Source: Hyphomicrobiales bacterium
GTDB taxonomy: Bacteria; Pseudomonadota; Alphaproteobacteria; Rhizobiales; Rhizobiaceae
Direction: 5' to 3'
Assembly (NCBI GenBank): GCA_900473915.1
Contig: UCNG01000004.1
Span: 104,897-168,896 of the forward strand
Length of the DNA stretch: 64,000 bases
Of this stretch, positions 55,775 to 64,000 are shown piece by piece. The notes under the pieces were generated by a model, which was not told where the DNA came from, searched no databases, and was given only the letters and a program-made list of their open reading frames with translations. The stretch's first letter is position 1, and every line of letters begins with the position of its first letter. A program made the translations under genes and the position numbers.

Positions 55775-56958
55775 CGTGCGCGCGTCCTTGGATCGAGAAG
55801 CCGATAGAGAAGATCGGACACGAGGTTGAGCGCGATAAAGACCGATCCGATGACGATGGTGCCACCGAGAACGGCATTCATATCAGCGTTTTGCAGTGAA
55901 TTGGTGATGTAGAGTCCAAGGCCGGGCCAGGAGAAGATGGTTTCGGTCAGCACCGAGCCTTCCAAAAGCCCAGCATAGGAAAGCGCAATCACGGTCACCA
56001 GCGGCACGGCGGCATTGCGTAGCGCGTGGCCCCAGATGATGCGGGTTTCCGAAATGCCCTTGGCGCGCGCGGCGATGATATATTCCTGTTCCAGCTCGTT
56101 CAGCATGAAGGAACGCGTCATGCGGCTGATATAGGCAAGCGAGAAATAGCCAAGCAGCGTCGATGGCAGGATAAGGTGGGAGACAATATCCTTCAGCGCT
56201 GGCCAGTCGCGCTGGAGAATCGCGTCGATCACATAGAAACCGGTGATCGGCGTGAAGGTGTATTCGAATGTGATGTCGATGCGTCCGGGACCGGAGGTCC
56301 AGCCAAGCCGCGCATAGAAGATCAACAGCGCAAGCATTCCGAGCCAGAAGATGGGCACGGAATAGCCGACAAGCCCAATCACGCGCACGATCTGGTCAAC
56401 GATGCTGCCGCGCTTGACCGCGGCGAGAACGCCAAGAGGAATGCCGAACACGGCGCCAATGATCGTGCCGACGGTGGCAAGTTCCATGGTTGCGGGAAAG
56501 ACGCGACGAATGTCGGTCATGACCGGATTGGTCGTGAGGACCGAAGTGCCGAAATCGCCCTGCAGCACGCCCTTCACGTAAAGGAAAAACTGCTGGTAAT
56601 AGGGCAGGTTGAAGCCCATTTCCTCCCGAACGCGCGCGACGACATGCGCTGGGGCGCGATCGCCGACGATGGCAAGTACGGGATCAATCGGCACAACACG
56701 GCCGATGAAAAAGGTTACGGCCAGAAGGCCGAGATAAGTCGTGATGACGATACCCAGAAAACTGGCTATCGACGTGGCAAGAGCCGCCCCGCGCCGCGGT
56801 GCCCGCCTTACCTTTTTGGTGGTTCCAGTGTTACTCAATGTTTTGACCGCTTCCGACAATGAGAGCGTTTCAGGACAACTGTCGCTCCGGAAAGCCGGAT
56901 CGGCAGTGCTGAAAATTTCGTGGAGCGGCTTCCTTTTTGATTCAGAAAACCGCTCCAT
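55771..56958 (-). CDS. Peptide ABC transporter permease (DppB type)
   Basis: A permease of the DppB family with about six helices and the EAA-like loop RAKGISETRIIWGHALRNA. From ATG 56958 it is 395 aa, some 50-60 residues longer than usual because of a polar N-terminal stretch. A TTG near 56842 (L-S-N-T-G-T) would restore normal length and could be the real start; no internal ATG precedes the first helix. Confidence 0.88.
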   Translation of the reverse strand: MERFSESKRKPLHEIFSTADPAFRSDSCPETLSLSEAVKTLSNTGTTKKVRRAPRRGAALATSIASFLGIVITTYLGLLAVTFFIGRVVPIDPVLAIVGDRAPAHVVARVREEMGFNLPYYQQFFLYVKGVLQGDFGTSVLTTNPVMTDIRRVFPATMELATVGTIIGAVFGIPLGVLAAVKRGSIVDQIVRVIGLVGYSVPIFWLGMLALLIFYARLGWTSGPGRIDITFEYTFTPITGFYVIDAILQRDWPALKDIVSHLILPSTLLGYFSLAYISRMTRSFMLNELEQEYIIAARAKGISETRIIWGHALRNAAVPLVTVIALSYAGLLEGSVLTETIFSWPGLGLYITNSLQNADMNAVLGGTIVIGSVFIALNLVSDLLYRLLDPRTRAR

Positions 56959-57017
56959 CTCGTTGATTTAAAGCCGTTTCAGCGCGTGATGATTTTCACG
57001 CGCCGACGCATGGCCGA

Positions 57018-58649
57018 CTATTCCTTGCTGACAGGAGCCAGGAAGTTGGAGTCGAATGTCGGGCCGAGCTTGTAGCCTTTCACGTTGCCGCCAATGCCTG
57101 CAACCTCAACCTGCTGGAACAGCATGACGAACGGGCTCTGGTCGAGAGCTTCCTGCTGCAGCTTCTTGTACTGTTCGGCACGCTTGTCGCTGTCGCGTTC
57201 CAGAAGTGCGGCCTGCGTCTGCTTGGTCAGCTCCGGGATATCCCAGGCGTTGCGCCAGGCAAGCGTCTTGGTCGATGCATCGTCGGCGTTGTTCGGGTTG
57301 CTGGTGAAAGCTTCGGCATTCGAATTCGGGTCCCAATAGTCCATGCCCCACTGGCCGATATACATATCGTGGTTACGGGCACGATATTTGGTCAGCGTCT
57401 GCTTGCCGTCGCCGGGGATGATCTCGATCTTCACTCCAGCCTGGGCGGCTGTCTGCTGGAAGGATTCGGCAATGCCGGTGACAGGCTGGCCGTTGCGCAC
57501 ATCGAACGTGACCGACAGACCGTCCTTGAGGCCAGCCTTGGCGAGAAGTTCCTTCGCCTTGGCGACGTCGAGCTTGTACGGAGCAGCATCGAGAGAACCG
57601 AGAACACCCTTGGCCTGATAGGTCTGGCGGATTTCACCGATGCCCTTGATGAGAGTCGATCCGATCGCATCATAATCGACCAGATATTTGAACGCTTCGC
57701 GAACTTCCGGCTTGGCCAGGTTCTCGTTCTTCTGGTTGAGGCTGATGTAATAGACCGTGCCCTTGGCGGCGCTTGTCGTGGTGAGCTTGTCGTTCTTCTG
57801 AACGGCTTCGTAGTCGCCCGGCTCCAGATTGCGCGCTACATCGACGTCGCCGGATTCAAGCATCAGGCGCTGCGTCGCGCTTTCCTTGACGTGACGATAG
57901 AAGATGCGCTTGAGCTTGGCCTTTTCGCCATAATAATTGTCGTTGCGCTCCAGAATGACAACTTCATTGGCGCGCCATTCGCGGATCACGAACGGGCCGG
58001 AGCCTGCCGACTTGGTCTTCAGCCATGCATTGGCATAGTCAGTGTCGTATTTGTACTCGTCGGTCGGCGCGACCTTTTCGGCATGTTCTTCAAGAAGCTT
58101 CTTGTCGACGACGGCGGCGACGGTCGCGGTCAGGCAGTTCAGCACGAAGCTTGGCGCATATGGCTTGTCGACGGTGAAGACAAAGGTGTTGTCGTCTACG
58201 GCTTTTGCCTTTTCGTTGACGTTATCCTTGGTCAGGCCGAACTGGGTCAGGATGAAGGCCGGGCTCTTATCGAGACGCACGGCGCGTTCAAAGGAGTAAG
58301 CCACGTCGGCAGACGTGATCGGGTTGCCCGAAGCGAACTTGACGTCCTTCTTCAGCTTGAACGTATAGGTGAGGCCGTCGTCGGACACGGTCCAGCTTTC
58401 GGCGACGCCCGGTACGACCTTCGACGTGTCGTTGATGTCGAGGCGGACGAGCATGTCATAGGCGTTACCGATGAACTCAGCCGGGCTCAATTCGAATGAT
58501 TCAGCCGGGTCGAGCGTGATGGTATCGTCGATGGCCCATGCCTGAACCAGTGTATCGGCAGGTGTGGCCGACAAGGCCGGATTTGCGGCCAGAACAGCGG
58601 CAAGTGCCGCGCCTGCGGCCAGAATACGAAAACGTCCGAAATGCATCAT
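57018..58649 (-). CDS. Peptide ABC transporter substrate-binding protein (DppA type)
   Basis: A 543-aa periplasmic binding protein of the SBP_bac_5 family, with signal peptide ending ANPALS-A and the mature start DTLVQAWAIDDTITLDPAE. The ATG at 58649 has AAAGGGA eight bases upstream; a longer in-frame start at 58703 overlaps nothing useful. It lies between the dipeptidase gene and the permease genes, so its ligand is probably a short peptide. Confidence 0.92.
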   Translation of the reverse strand: MMHFGRFRILAAGAALAAVLAANPALSATPADTLVQAWAIDDTITLDPAESFELSPAEFIGNAYDMLVRLDINDTSKVVPGVAESWTVSDDGLTYTFKLKKDVKFASGNPITSADVAYSFERAVRLDKSPAFILTQFGLTKDNVNEKAKAVDDNTFVFTVDKPYAPSFVLNCLTATVAAVVDKKLLEEHAEKVAPTDEYKYDTDYANAWLKTKSAGSGPFVIREWRANEVVILERNDNYYGEKAKLKRIFYRHVKESATQRLMLESGDVDVARNLEPGDYEAVQKNDKLTTTSAAKGTVYYISLNQKNENLAKPEVREAFKYLVDYDAIGSTLIKGIGEIRQTYQAKGVLGSLDAAPYKLDVAKAKELLAKAGLKDGLSVTFDVRNGQPVTGIAESFQQTAAQAGVKIEIIPGDGKQTLTKYRARNHDMYIGQWGMDYWDPNSNAEAFTSNPNNADDASTKTLAWRNAWDIPELTKQTQAALLERDSDKRAEQYKKLQQEALDQSPFVMLFQQVEVAGIGGNVKGYKLGPTFDSNFLAPVSKE

Positions 58650-58704
58650 GTTAGAGTTCCCTTTCTGTATTTTTGTTGGGATTTTGTTGGATTGCATCTG
58701 CATG

Positions 58705-59760
58705 TCAGGCTTCGTGCCATGCCTGTTTCAGAACCCTGAGCCAGTTGCCCCGGCAAAGCTTTGCCAGTTCCTCATCGTTATATCCGGCCTTTTGCAAGGC
58801 TATGACAAGGTTCTGCATACCTGCTGCATCGCCGATTTCGGCCGGGATTGTTGCGCCGTCATAGTCCGAACCAAGCGCCACGCAATCGATGCCCATGCGT
58901 TCAACCATGTAATCCACGTGGCGCACCACATCGGAAAGCGGTGTGTTGGCATCTTCCTTGCCATCGGCCCGCAGCATGGTCGTTGCGTAGTTCAGTCCGG
59001 CAAGGCCCTTGCTCTCGCGGATCGCATCAAGCTGACGATCGGTCAGGTTGCGTGCCACGGGGGTGAGGGCGTGTGCATTGGAGTGGCTGGCGACCAGAGG
59101 CTGATCACTCAGTTTCGCCACATCCCAGAAGCCTTTTTCGGTGATATGCGCGAGGTCGATCAAAATGCCCTTGGCATTGCATGCCTTGACGAGGCGCCTG
59201 CCAGTCTCAGTCAGGCCGGGGCCGGTATCCGGGCTCATCGGATAAGCAAACGGAACACCGTGTGCGAAAATATTGTTGCGGCTCCAGACGGGTCCAAGCG
59301 AGCGCAGACCTGCGGCGTAAAAGACTTCAAGTGCTGCCAGATCTTCATCGATGGCTTCGCAGCCTTCCATGTGCAGCACGGCAGCAAATGTATCGCTGTT
59401 CAGCGTCTCGTCGAGGTCGCGGCCATTGCGACAGAGCTTCCAGCCGCCAGCCGCTTCCAGCTTGAGGGCAATGGCGGCCATATCGAGAGCGATGTCGAGG
59501 GAGGGGCTGCGTTCCAGCGGTGGTGAAAGCGGCGTTTCGTAATGGCCATTGGCGTCTGGCTTGCCCAGTTCGATGTGCTCGCCGGAGGGCACATAGATAG
59601 CGCAAATACCGCCGGCCAGGCCGCCCTTGCGCGAGCGGGGGGCATCGATATGGCCGACATCCGTTCCGCCGATGAATTCCTTGATGGGGTCATCGCCTTT
59701 GCGGGCATTTTCCCAAAGCCGCAGAAGGACATCGTTATGTCCGTCAAAAACGCGCTGCAT
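58705..59760 (-). CDS. Membrane dipeptidase (peptidase family M19)
   Basis: A 351-aa metallo-dipeptidase of the renal dipeptidase family. Zinc ligands are recognisable: H-x-D in FDGHNDVLL (residues 7-9 region), Glu in HMEGCEA near 130, and His in VASHSNAHAL near 225. No signal peptide, so it acts in the cytoplasm. As first gene of the operon it would hydrolyse dipeptides (including D-residues in some homologues) imported by the ABC system downstream. Confidence 0.92.
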   Translation of the reverse strand: MQRVFDGHNDVLLRLWENARKGDDPIKEFIGGTDVGHIDAPRSRKGGLAGGICAIYVPSGEHIELGKPDANGHYETPLSPPLERSPSLDIALDMAAIALKLEAAGGWKLCRNGRDLDETLNSDTFAAVLHMEGCEAIDEDLAALEVFYAAGLRSLGPVWSRNNIFAHGVPFAYPMSPDTGPGLTETGRRLVKACNAKGILIDLAHITEKGFWDVAKLSDQPLVASHSNAHALTPVARNLTDRQLDAIRESKGLAGLNYATTMLRADGKEDANTPLSDVVRHVDYMVERMGIDCVALGSDYDGATIPAEIGDAAGMQNLVIALQKAGYNDEELAKLCRGNWLRVLKQAWHEA

Positions 59761-59990
59761 TCTCTCATTCCTGCCTGCATGGCCTGCCGGAGCAGAGCCA
59801 CATATTCATGTGTTCAGGCGCAAAGGGACAACACGGCAAGGTAAGATAACCTCCCGATATGGTGGTTGAGCTTTCCACTCATTGTTCCCCGCATTTCCAC
59901 TACCAATTTATAAGCGGTGAGTGCGTGTCGGAGTCAAGCCACCGAATGACGTAGTCAGGCTGCGAAATGAAGATAAATTTATGCAAAACG
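59761..59990. other. Intergenic region upstream of the dipeptidase operon
   Basis: No gene is seen. It should hold the minus-strand promoter of the dipeptidase-ABC operon; an AT-rich patch lies near 59905-59920. The terminator of the outer-membrane protein gene occupies the high end. Confidence 0.5.
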
Positions 59991-60020
59991 AAAGGGCTGC
60001 GCCATAAAACGCAGCCCTTT
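59991..60020 (-). terminator. Intrinsic terminator of the Omp25/31-like gene
   Basis: Perfect 11 bp stem AAAGGGCTGCG/CGCAGCCCTTT with an 8 nt loop lies 62 bases beyond the stop of the outer-membrane protein gene, with a short U-run on each strand. Confidence 0.75.
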
Positions 60021-60081
60021 GTGCAAAAGAAGAATTGCTTGATGCTAAAACAGAATGAAGTTTCGCATCGGATGGCAGGAA

Positions 60082-60720
60082 CTAGAACTTGTAGTTCAGA
60101 CCTGCCTTGATCGAATGGTTCTTCAGGTTGTTGCGCTGCTCCACGCCGTTGACGCGGGATTTCACGTCGCCGAAACGCTGAAAGTCATATTCAGCCTTGA
60201 CCGAGAGCGGGCCGCTCAGCGCCTGTTCGACACCGGCGCCGATCAGTGCGCCGCCTTCCCAGCCGGGAGCCGAGGTGGTGTTGTCCTTGGCCTTGAAACG
60301 GGTGACGCCATAACCGGCGGTGCCGTAAATGAGCGTCTTGTCGAAGGCGTAGCCGATCTTGCCCTTGGCGTTGCCGTTCCACGATTGCTGAAGGCTGCCG
60401 CCATGACCGATGCGATGCTCCGCTTCGGCAAAGTTGCCTTCGAGTTCCGCGCCGAACACGACATTGCCGCTCTGCATGTTTTTACCCACGACAACGCCGC
60501 CAAGCGCGCCGGTGCGGTTGGTGAAGGGGCCGGGAATCTTGGAAGAAGAAGCGCCGATCTGTGCGCCGATATAGTTGCCGGACCAGTCATGCGGGCCGCT
60601 GGCAACCGGATCGTTGTACGAATAGTCGGTTGCTCCCATCATGTCGGCAGCGAAAGCCGAACCTGCAAAAGCAACGATTGCGGCGCCAAGCGCCACTGCG
60701 GTGATAGAACGCTTCAACAT
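60082..60720 (-). CDS. Omp25/Omp31-family outer-membrane beta-barrel protein
   Basis: A 212-aa barrel protein. The signal peptide ends FAGSAFA-A, then DWSGNYIGAQIGASSS, the hallmark of the Omp25/Omp31 (OmpA-like) family of Brucella and Rhizobiales. Alternating strands follow and the last residue is Phe (AGLNYKF), the usual barrel-insertion signal. GGAG lies six bases before the ATG. It is smaller than Omp31, nearer Omp25/Omp22 in size; which paralogue it is cannot be settled here. Confidence 0.88.
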   Translation of the reverse strand: MLKRSITAVALGAAIVAFAGSAFAADMMGATDYSYNDPVASGPHDWSGNYIGAQIGASSSKIPGPFTNRTGALGGVVVGKNMQSGNVVFGAELEGNFAEAEHRIGHGGSLQQSWNGNAKGKIGYAFDKTLIYGTAGYGVTRFKAKDNTTSAPGWEGGALIGAGVEQALSGPLSVKAEYDFQRFGDVKSRVNGVEQRNNLKNHSIKAGLNYKF

Positions 60721-60925
60721 TTTTTACTCCGATTTTCCCGTCCGAAAACGCTGGCGGGAAACATGCCTGAATTCATTATTGCCATCGAAAGGCCTTGCCT
60801 TCGGTCTGGCTTTCGTCTCACCTCTGATTGTGTCCAAATTTAAGAAAATTCGAGCGATTTCCATGCATTGCGCAACCATTCTTCGCGCTATGCTTAACAA
60901 TCGGTAACTGCCTGATGCCGGTTTG

Positions 60926-61675
60926 TTAGATCAATCCCAATCCACGAAAGCTGGCATGGCCGTGCTTCCCGATGATGACGTGATCGTGCACCGTGATGTT
61001 GAGCGCCTTGGCAGCATTGACGAGCTGCTTGGTCATGTCGATGTCGGCGCGCGAAGGCGTCGGGTCGCCCGATGGGTGGTTGTGGACCAAAATAATGGCC
61101 GTTGCAGAAAGTTCCAGCGCGCGTTTGACCACCTCGCGCGGATAGACCGGGGTGTGGTCGACCGTGCCGGTCTGCTGGACTTCGTCGGCAATAAGCTTGT
61201 TCTTCTTGTCGAGGAACAGGATGCGGAACTGTTCGCGGGTCTCATATGCCATGGCGGTGGTGCAATATTCGATCACCTGGTTCCATGAACCCAGCACTTC
61301 GCGCTCCATGACCGTGCTGCGCGCGCTTCTCTTGGCGACAGCTTCCACAAGCTTGAGTTCATGCGCGACGGTGGGGCCGGCGCCGGGCACTTCGGCAATC
61401 AGCTTTTCGGGGGCGGCCAGCACTTCGGCAATCGAGCCGAACCGGGTCAGAAGCGCCTTGGCGATCGGTTTGGTGTCGGCGCGGCGAATGGCGCGAAACA
61501 GCAGCATTTCGAGCAATTCATAATCCGCCAACGCATCGGGGGTTTCCCTGAAACGCTGTTTGAGACGATCGCGATGCCCGGCGTAATGCGGCTTGTCGAT
61601 TTTGGGCGTCAATTGCAGCGTATCGCTGAAGCCGGGCAAGTGCGCATTACCCGGCTCATTCTTGCTCTTTGCCAT
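60926..61675 (-). CDS. radC: RadC/JAB-domain protein
   Basis: A 249-aa RadC-family protein. The N-terminal helix-hairpin-helix part ([15 protein letters not shown]) is followed by the MPN/JAB domain with the metal motif [15 protein letters not shown] near residue 205. The DNA-repair role once proposed is not well supported. It is the third gene of sfsA-map-radC, 59 bases after map. Confidence 0.9.
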   Translation of the reverse strand: MAKSKNEPGNAHLPGFSDTLQLTPKIDKPHYAGHRDRLKQRFRETPDALADYELLEMLLFRAIRRADTKPIAKALLTRFGSIAEVLAAPEKLIAEVPGAGPTVAHELKLVEAVAKRSARSTVMEREVLGSWNQVIEYCTTAMAYETREQFRILFLDKKNKLIADEVQQTGTVDHTPVYPREVVKRALELSATAIILVHNHPSGDPTPSRADIDMTKQLVNAAKALNITVHDHVIIGKHGHASFRGLGLI

Positions 61676-61734
61676 CCTGTTTAAACCCCCGCAAAAACAG
61701 ACCAGACAATTATCGGGATAACATCACTGCGACA

Positions 61735-62562
61735 TTATCTCATGGAAGGCGGTCCGAAGACATTGGCTGGAGAGAGTGTGAATATCTCGCAGCCGTCTTT
61801 CGTGACGCCAACCGTGTGTTCATATTGGGCCGTCAGCGACCGATCTCGTGTAACCGCTGTCCAGCCGTCGGCAAGAACCTTCACATGCGGCTTGCCGAGA
61901 TTGATCATCGGCTCGATGGTGAAGATCATGCCTTCCTTGATTTCCACCCCTTCATTCGGCGTGCCGTAATGAAGGATATTCGGTGCATCGTGAAACAGCT
62001 GCCCGACACCGTGGCCGCAGAAATCGCGCACGACAGAGCAGCGTTCGCCTTCGGCATAGGTCTGGATCGCCGCACCGATTGCGCCGGTCTTGGCGCCCGG
62101 CTTGACGGCCGCGATCCCGCGCAAAAGGCTTTCATAGGTGACTTCCAGCAGCCGTTCGGCGGCGCGCTTGATTTCGCCCACCGCATACATGCGGCTGGAA
62201 TCGCCGTGCCAGCCATCGAGCAGATAGGTGACGTCGATATTGACGATATCGCCCTCGCGCAGCGGCTTGTCGTTTGGAATGCCGTGGCAGACGACGTGAT
62301 TGATCGAGGTGCAGGTCGATTTCGTATAGCCCCGATAGTTCAGCGTTGCCGGAAACGCGCCGTGATCCATGCCGAACTCGAATACGAAGCGGTCGATCTC
62401 GTTGGTTGTCACACCCGGCTTGACGATATCGTTGAGGGCATCGAGGCAGCGAGCCGTCAGATTGCAGACCGTGCGCATACCCTCGAAAGCCTCGGGGCCA
62501 TAGAGCCTGATCTGGCCCGTATATTTCATGGGTGCGCTTGTCGCTTCGATATAGGTTACCAT
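61735..62562 (-). CDS. map: Methionine aminopeptidase, type I
   Basis: Removes N-terminal methionine from new proteins. It is 275 aa; metal ligands are visible in NIDVTYLLDGWHGDSSRM (two Asp), GHGVGQLFHD (His), and Glu residues in TIEPMINLG and QYEHTVGV. ATG 62562 is preferred to the GTG one codon earlier. It lies 17 bases after sfsA. Confidence 0.95.
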   Translation of the reverse strand: MVTYIEATSAPMKYTGQIRLYGPEAFEGMRTVCNLTARCLDALNDIVKPGVTTNEIDRFVFEFGMDHGAFPATLNYRGYTKSTCTSINHVVCHGIPNDKPLREGDIVNIDVTYLLDGWHGDSSRMYAVGEIKRAAERLLEVTYESLLRGIAAVKPGAKTGAIGAAIQTYAEGERCSVVRDFCGHGVGQLFHDAPNILHYGTPNEGVEIKEGMIFTIEPMINLGKPHVKVLADGWTAVTRDRSLTAQYEHTVGVTKDGCEIFTLSPANVFGPPSMR

Positions 62563-62579
62563 CACTCGATCCGTCTCAT

Positions 62580-63278
62580 TTACTCAATTGGCACCAGCTC
62601 GGTGGCGTCAATGCTGTTATCCGTTATGTGGCACCGAACGGCCCAGGCCTCAACCCCGTTTGCGCGCGCATGTTCAAAAGCGCGTGCGTAAGTGGGGTCA
62701 AGATCGCCGGAAATGCTGAATCTGCTGCAGTCGTTTCGCTGGATAATAAACAGCATCACGCCTCGATGACCAGCGGCAACCATGTCGACCAGTTCGTCGA
62801 GGTGTTTCGCGCCGCGCGCCGTCACCGTATCGGGAAACTCCGCCAGTCCGAGCGTGCGGATGAAATGCACATTCTTGACCTCGACATAGGCCCGCTGGCG
62901 CGGACCGTCATCCAGCAGAAGATCGATGCGCGAATTGCGGCCATATTTCTGCTCGCGCTTGAGGCTGGCATATCCCGCGAGGTCGGGAATGAGACCTTTC
63001 AGGATCGCTTCCTCGGCGATTCTGTTGGGCAAGCCAGTGTTCACGCCGACCAGCGTATTATCCGCTTCAACGATCTGCAACGTATGGGCATATTTGCGGT
63101 GAGGGGCGTCCGAAACGCTTAGCCAGACGCGGGAACCCGGCGCGGTCAGTCCGAGCATCGAACCGGTATTGGGCACGGACGCTGTTATGAACCGCCCGTC
63201 GTCAAGCGTGACGTCGGCAAGAAATCTTTTGTAGCGGCGTTCCAGCCTGCCGGTAACCAGAGGTGTTTGAAAAATCAT
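62580..63278 (-). CDS. sfsA: SfsA-family DNA/RNA nuclease-like protein
   Basis: A 232-aa SfsA family protein (sugar fermentation stimulation protein). Features are the N-terminal [35 protein letters not shown], and the nuclease-like [23 protein letters not shown]. coli SfsA binds DNA and affects maltose genes; the wider family role is unclear. It leads sfsA-map-radC. Confidence 0.93.
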   Translation of the reverse strand: MIFQTPLVTGRLERRYKRFLADVTLDDGRFITASVPNTGSMLGLTAPGSRVWLSVSDAPHRKYAHTLQIVEADNTLVGVNTGLPNRIAEEAILKGLIPDLAGYASLKREQKYGRNSRIDLLLDDGPRQRAYVEVKNVHFIRTLGLAEFPDTVTARGAKHLDELVDMVAAGHRGVMLFIIQRNDCSRFSISGDLDPTYARAFEHARANGVEAWAVRCHITDNSIDATELVPIE

Positions 63279-63359
63279 GCGCCGATGTAGAGCAGTTCGG
63301 CGCGTATGCGAAAGGGTTTTCTGACAGCTTCGCGGAAATAGCCAGGAAACGGGCAGGGG

Positions 63360-63473
63360 TCAGAACAAGACCTTGATGACGTCCGCCCAGCTCATATCCG
63401 CACTGAGCGCCATTGCCGCAGCAACCAGACCGGCGCCGAGAAAGGTGAGGGTGGTTCTTGTTTCGCTTGTCAT
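63360..63473 (-). CDS. Short membrane peptide (37 aa)
   Basis: A 37-residue frame with ATG at 63473 and GGGGAAG about five bases upstream. It begins MTSETRTTLTFLGAGL, continues as a hydrophobic Ala/Leu-rich helix and ends WADVIKVLF. One membrane span is likely. It is too short for ordinary gene calling, but the ribosome-binding site and the balanced sequence support it. The function is unknown. Confidence 0.55.
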   Translation of the reverse strand: MTSETRTTLTFLGAGLVAAAMALSADMSWADVIKVLF

Positions 63474-63610
63474 TATTCTTCCCCATCAAATCAGTCGTTC
63501 GAAGTTGGGAAGAATTTCGCGGGTGATTGAGCCCGGATTGTGATGCGATAATGGCTATTCCGGGCAATTTGCAGGCATTTTACGGATAGGGTAAACGCTG
63601 CCGCCCTCAG

Positions 63611-63898
63611 CTATTGCCTTACCCAGTCGAAGACGAGTTCCTCGCGGAATGCGAAGCGGACAACGTGGCTTGCCACGACTTCTTCAAGACGTCCGAGATT
63701 TTCTTCCGAGGTTTCGACAGTCACGATCAGTTTTTCCGCATCGGCATCGAGAATCACGAGGCGATTCTCGCCAAGATCGATCGTGCCATGTTCAGGGGTG
63801 AATTCGACGGCGAACTTGTGCGCCCAGTGCTTGCAGAGCTGCTGAAGATAGCGGCTGGCATGGGCAGTGGGAACGATTGCTGTTGCTTTCGGCATCAT
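63611..63898 (-). CDS. DUF2218 domain protein
   Basis: A 95-aa stand-alone DUF2218 protein (ATAIVPTAHASRYLQQLCKHW start, then a beta-rich region with DLGENRLVILDADAEKLIVTV). The same domain forms the N terminus of the siderophore-interacting protein at 52109. AAGGA lies upstream of the first of two ATGs. The role is unknown; the domain's repeated link to iron/siderophore proteins suggests a function there. Confidence 0.85.
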   Translation of the reverse strand: MMPKATAIVPTAHASRYLQQLCKHWAHKFAVEFTPEHGTIDLGENRLVILDADAEKLIVTVETSEENLGRLEEVVASHVVRFAFREELVFDWVRQ

Positions 63899-64000
63899 GC
63901 TGTCCTTCCGAAAAGGTTACAAACAGGCGCGTAGCAACATCCTGGCAGATCAGCCAGTAATATTTGCGTCAAATATAAGAGAAAAGAAAAACCAGCAATG

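Noticed and set aside
57369-58499. 376-codon plus-strand frame opposite the peptide-binding protein
   Set aside because: Shadow frame; the minus-strand frame has signal peptide and family motifs.
61669-62691. 340-codon plus-strand frame opposite map
   Set aside because: Shadow frame of methionine aminopeptidase.
1-64000. tRNA, rRNA, CRISPR, insertion sequence or prophage
   Set aside because: None was recognised on reading; no direct-repeat array, transposase, integrase or T-loop-like segment seen. A tRNAscan or IS search was not possible here.

Overview
This 64 kb window reads as chromosome of an alphaproteobacterium of the Brucellaceae (Brucella/Ochrobactrum group). The clues are an oxygen-tolerant cob gene set in P. 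denitrificans/Brucella style with CobR, a CbtAB cobalt uptake pair under a cobalamin riboswitch, an Omp25/Omp31-family barrel, a DUF1127 protein, fused SecDF, and copies of a Rhizobiales-type mosaic palindromic repeat. I saw no IS element, prophage, CRISPR array, rRNA or tRNA. Coding density is uniformly high, with many ATGA-type start/stop overlaps. The species assignment is inference.

Layout. 0-24.7 kb is housekeeping and accessory metabolism: a TerC-CBS membrane protein (cut by the window start), a sulfate ABC importer lacking its ATPase gene (cysP-cysT-cysW), an alpha/beta hydrolase, a UPF0104 protein coupled to a CPA2 cation antiporter, SecDF, an MscS-type channel, a dimethylglycine/sarcosine dehydrogenase with its GlxA/AraC regulator, a DUF1127 protein divergent from a LysR regulator, an entericidin lipoprotein, a GT39 glycosyltransferase, and a valine-catabolism pair (mmsB plus acyl-CoA dehydrogenase). 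The 352 bp gap at 22312-22663 holds a strongly structured, terminator-ended region that may encode a small RNA.

24.9-53.2 kb is a cobalamin region of about 28 kb: cobQ; a cobalamin riboswitch leading cbtB-cbtA-cobP-cobW-cobN-cobO and an EamA half-transporter; a TSUP permease on the other strand; a TerB-like gene, cobE and cobM; cobK and cbiD (minus strand); cobA-cobB-cobC-cobD; an orphan periplasmic binding protein (minus strand); cobR with a hydrolase and a lipoprotein; cbiG/cobJ-cobI-cobH-cobG (minus strand); cobL; and a DUF2218-siderophore-interacting protein. Together these supply cobalt uptake, the corrin ring methylations, contraction and amidation, cobalt insertion (CobN only), cobalt reduction, adenosylation and most of the lower-loop steps. 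CobF, CobS, CobT, cobalamin synthase and the DMB phosphoribosyltransferase are not here. CbiD and CbiG-type domains stand beside the oxygen-dependent CobG, so the route is a mosaic of the 'aerobic' and 'anaerobic' schemes.

53.2-64 kb (all minus strand) has a membrane dipeptidase followed by a complete Dpp/Opp-type peptide ABC importer, an Omp25/31 barrel, sfsA-map-radC, a 37-residue membrane peptide gene and a stand-alone DUF2218 gene. The most interesting items are the repeat that seems to supply the ribosome-binding site and start codon of cobE, the mosaic cobalamin route with a second, degenerate CobE-like domain, the perfect palindrome between cobG and cobL, the putative structured RNA at 22.4-22.6 kb, and small uncharacterised genes.
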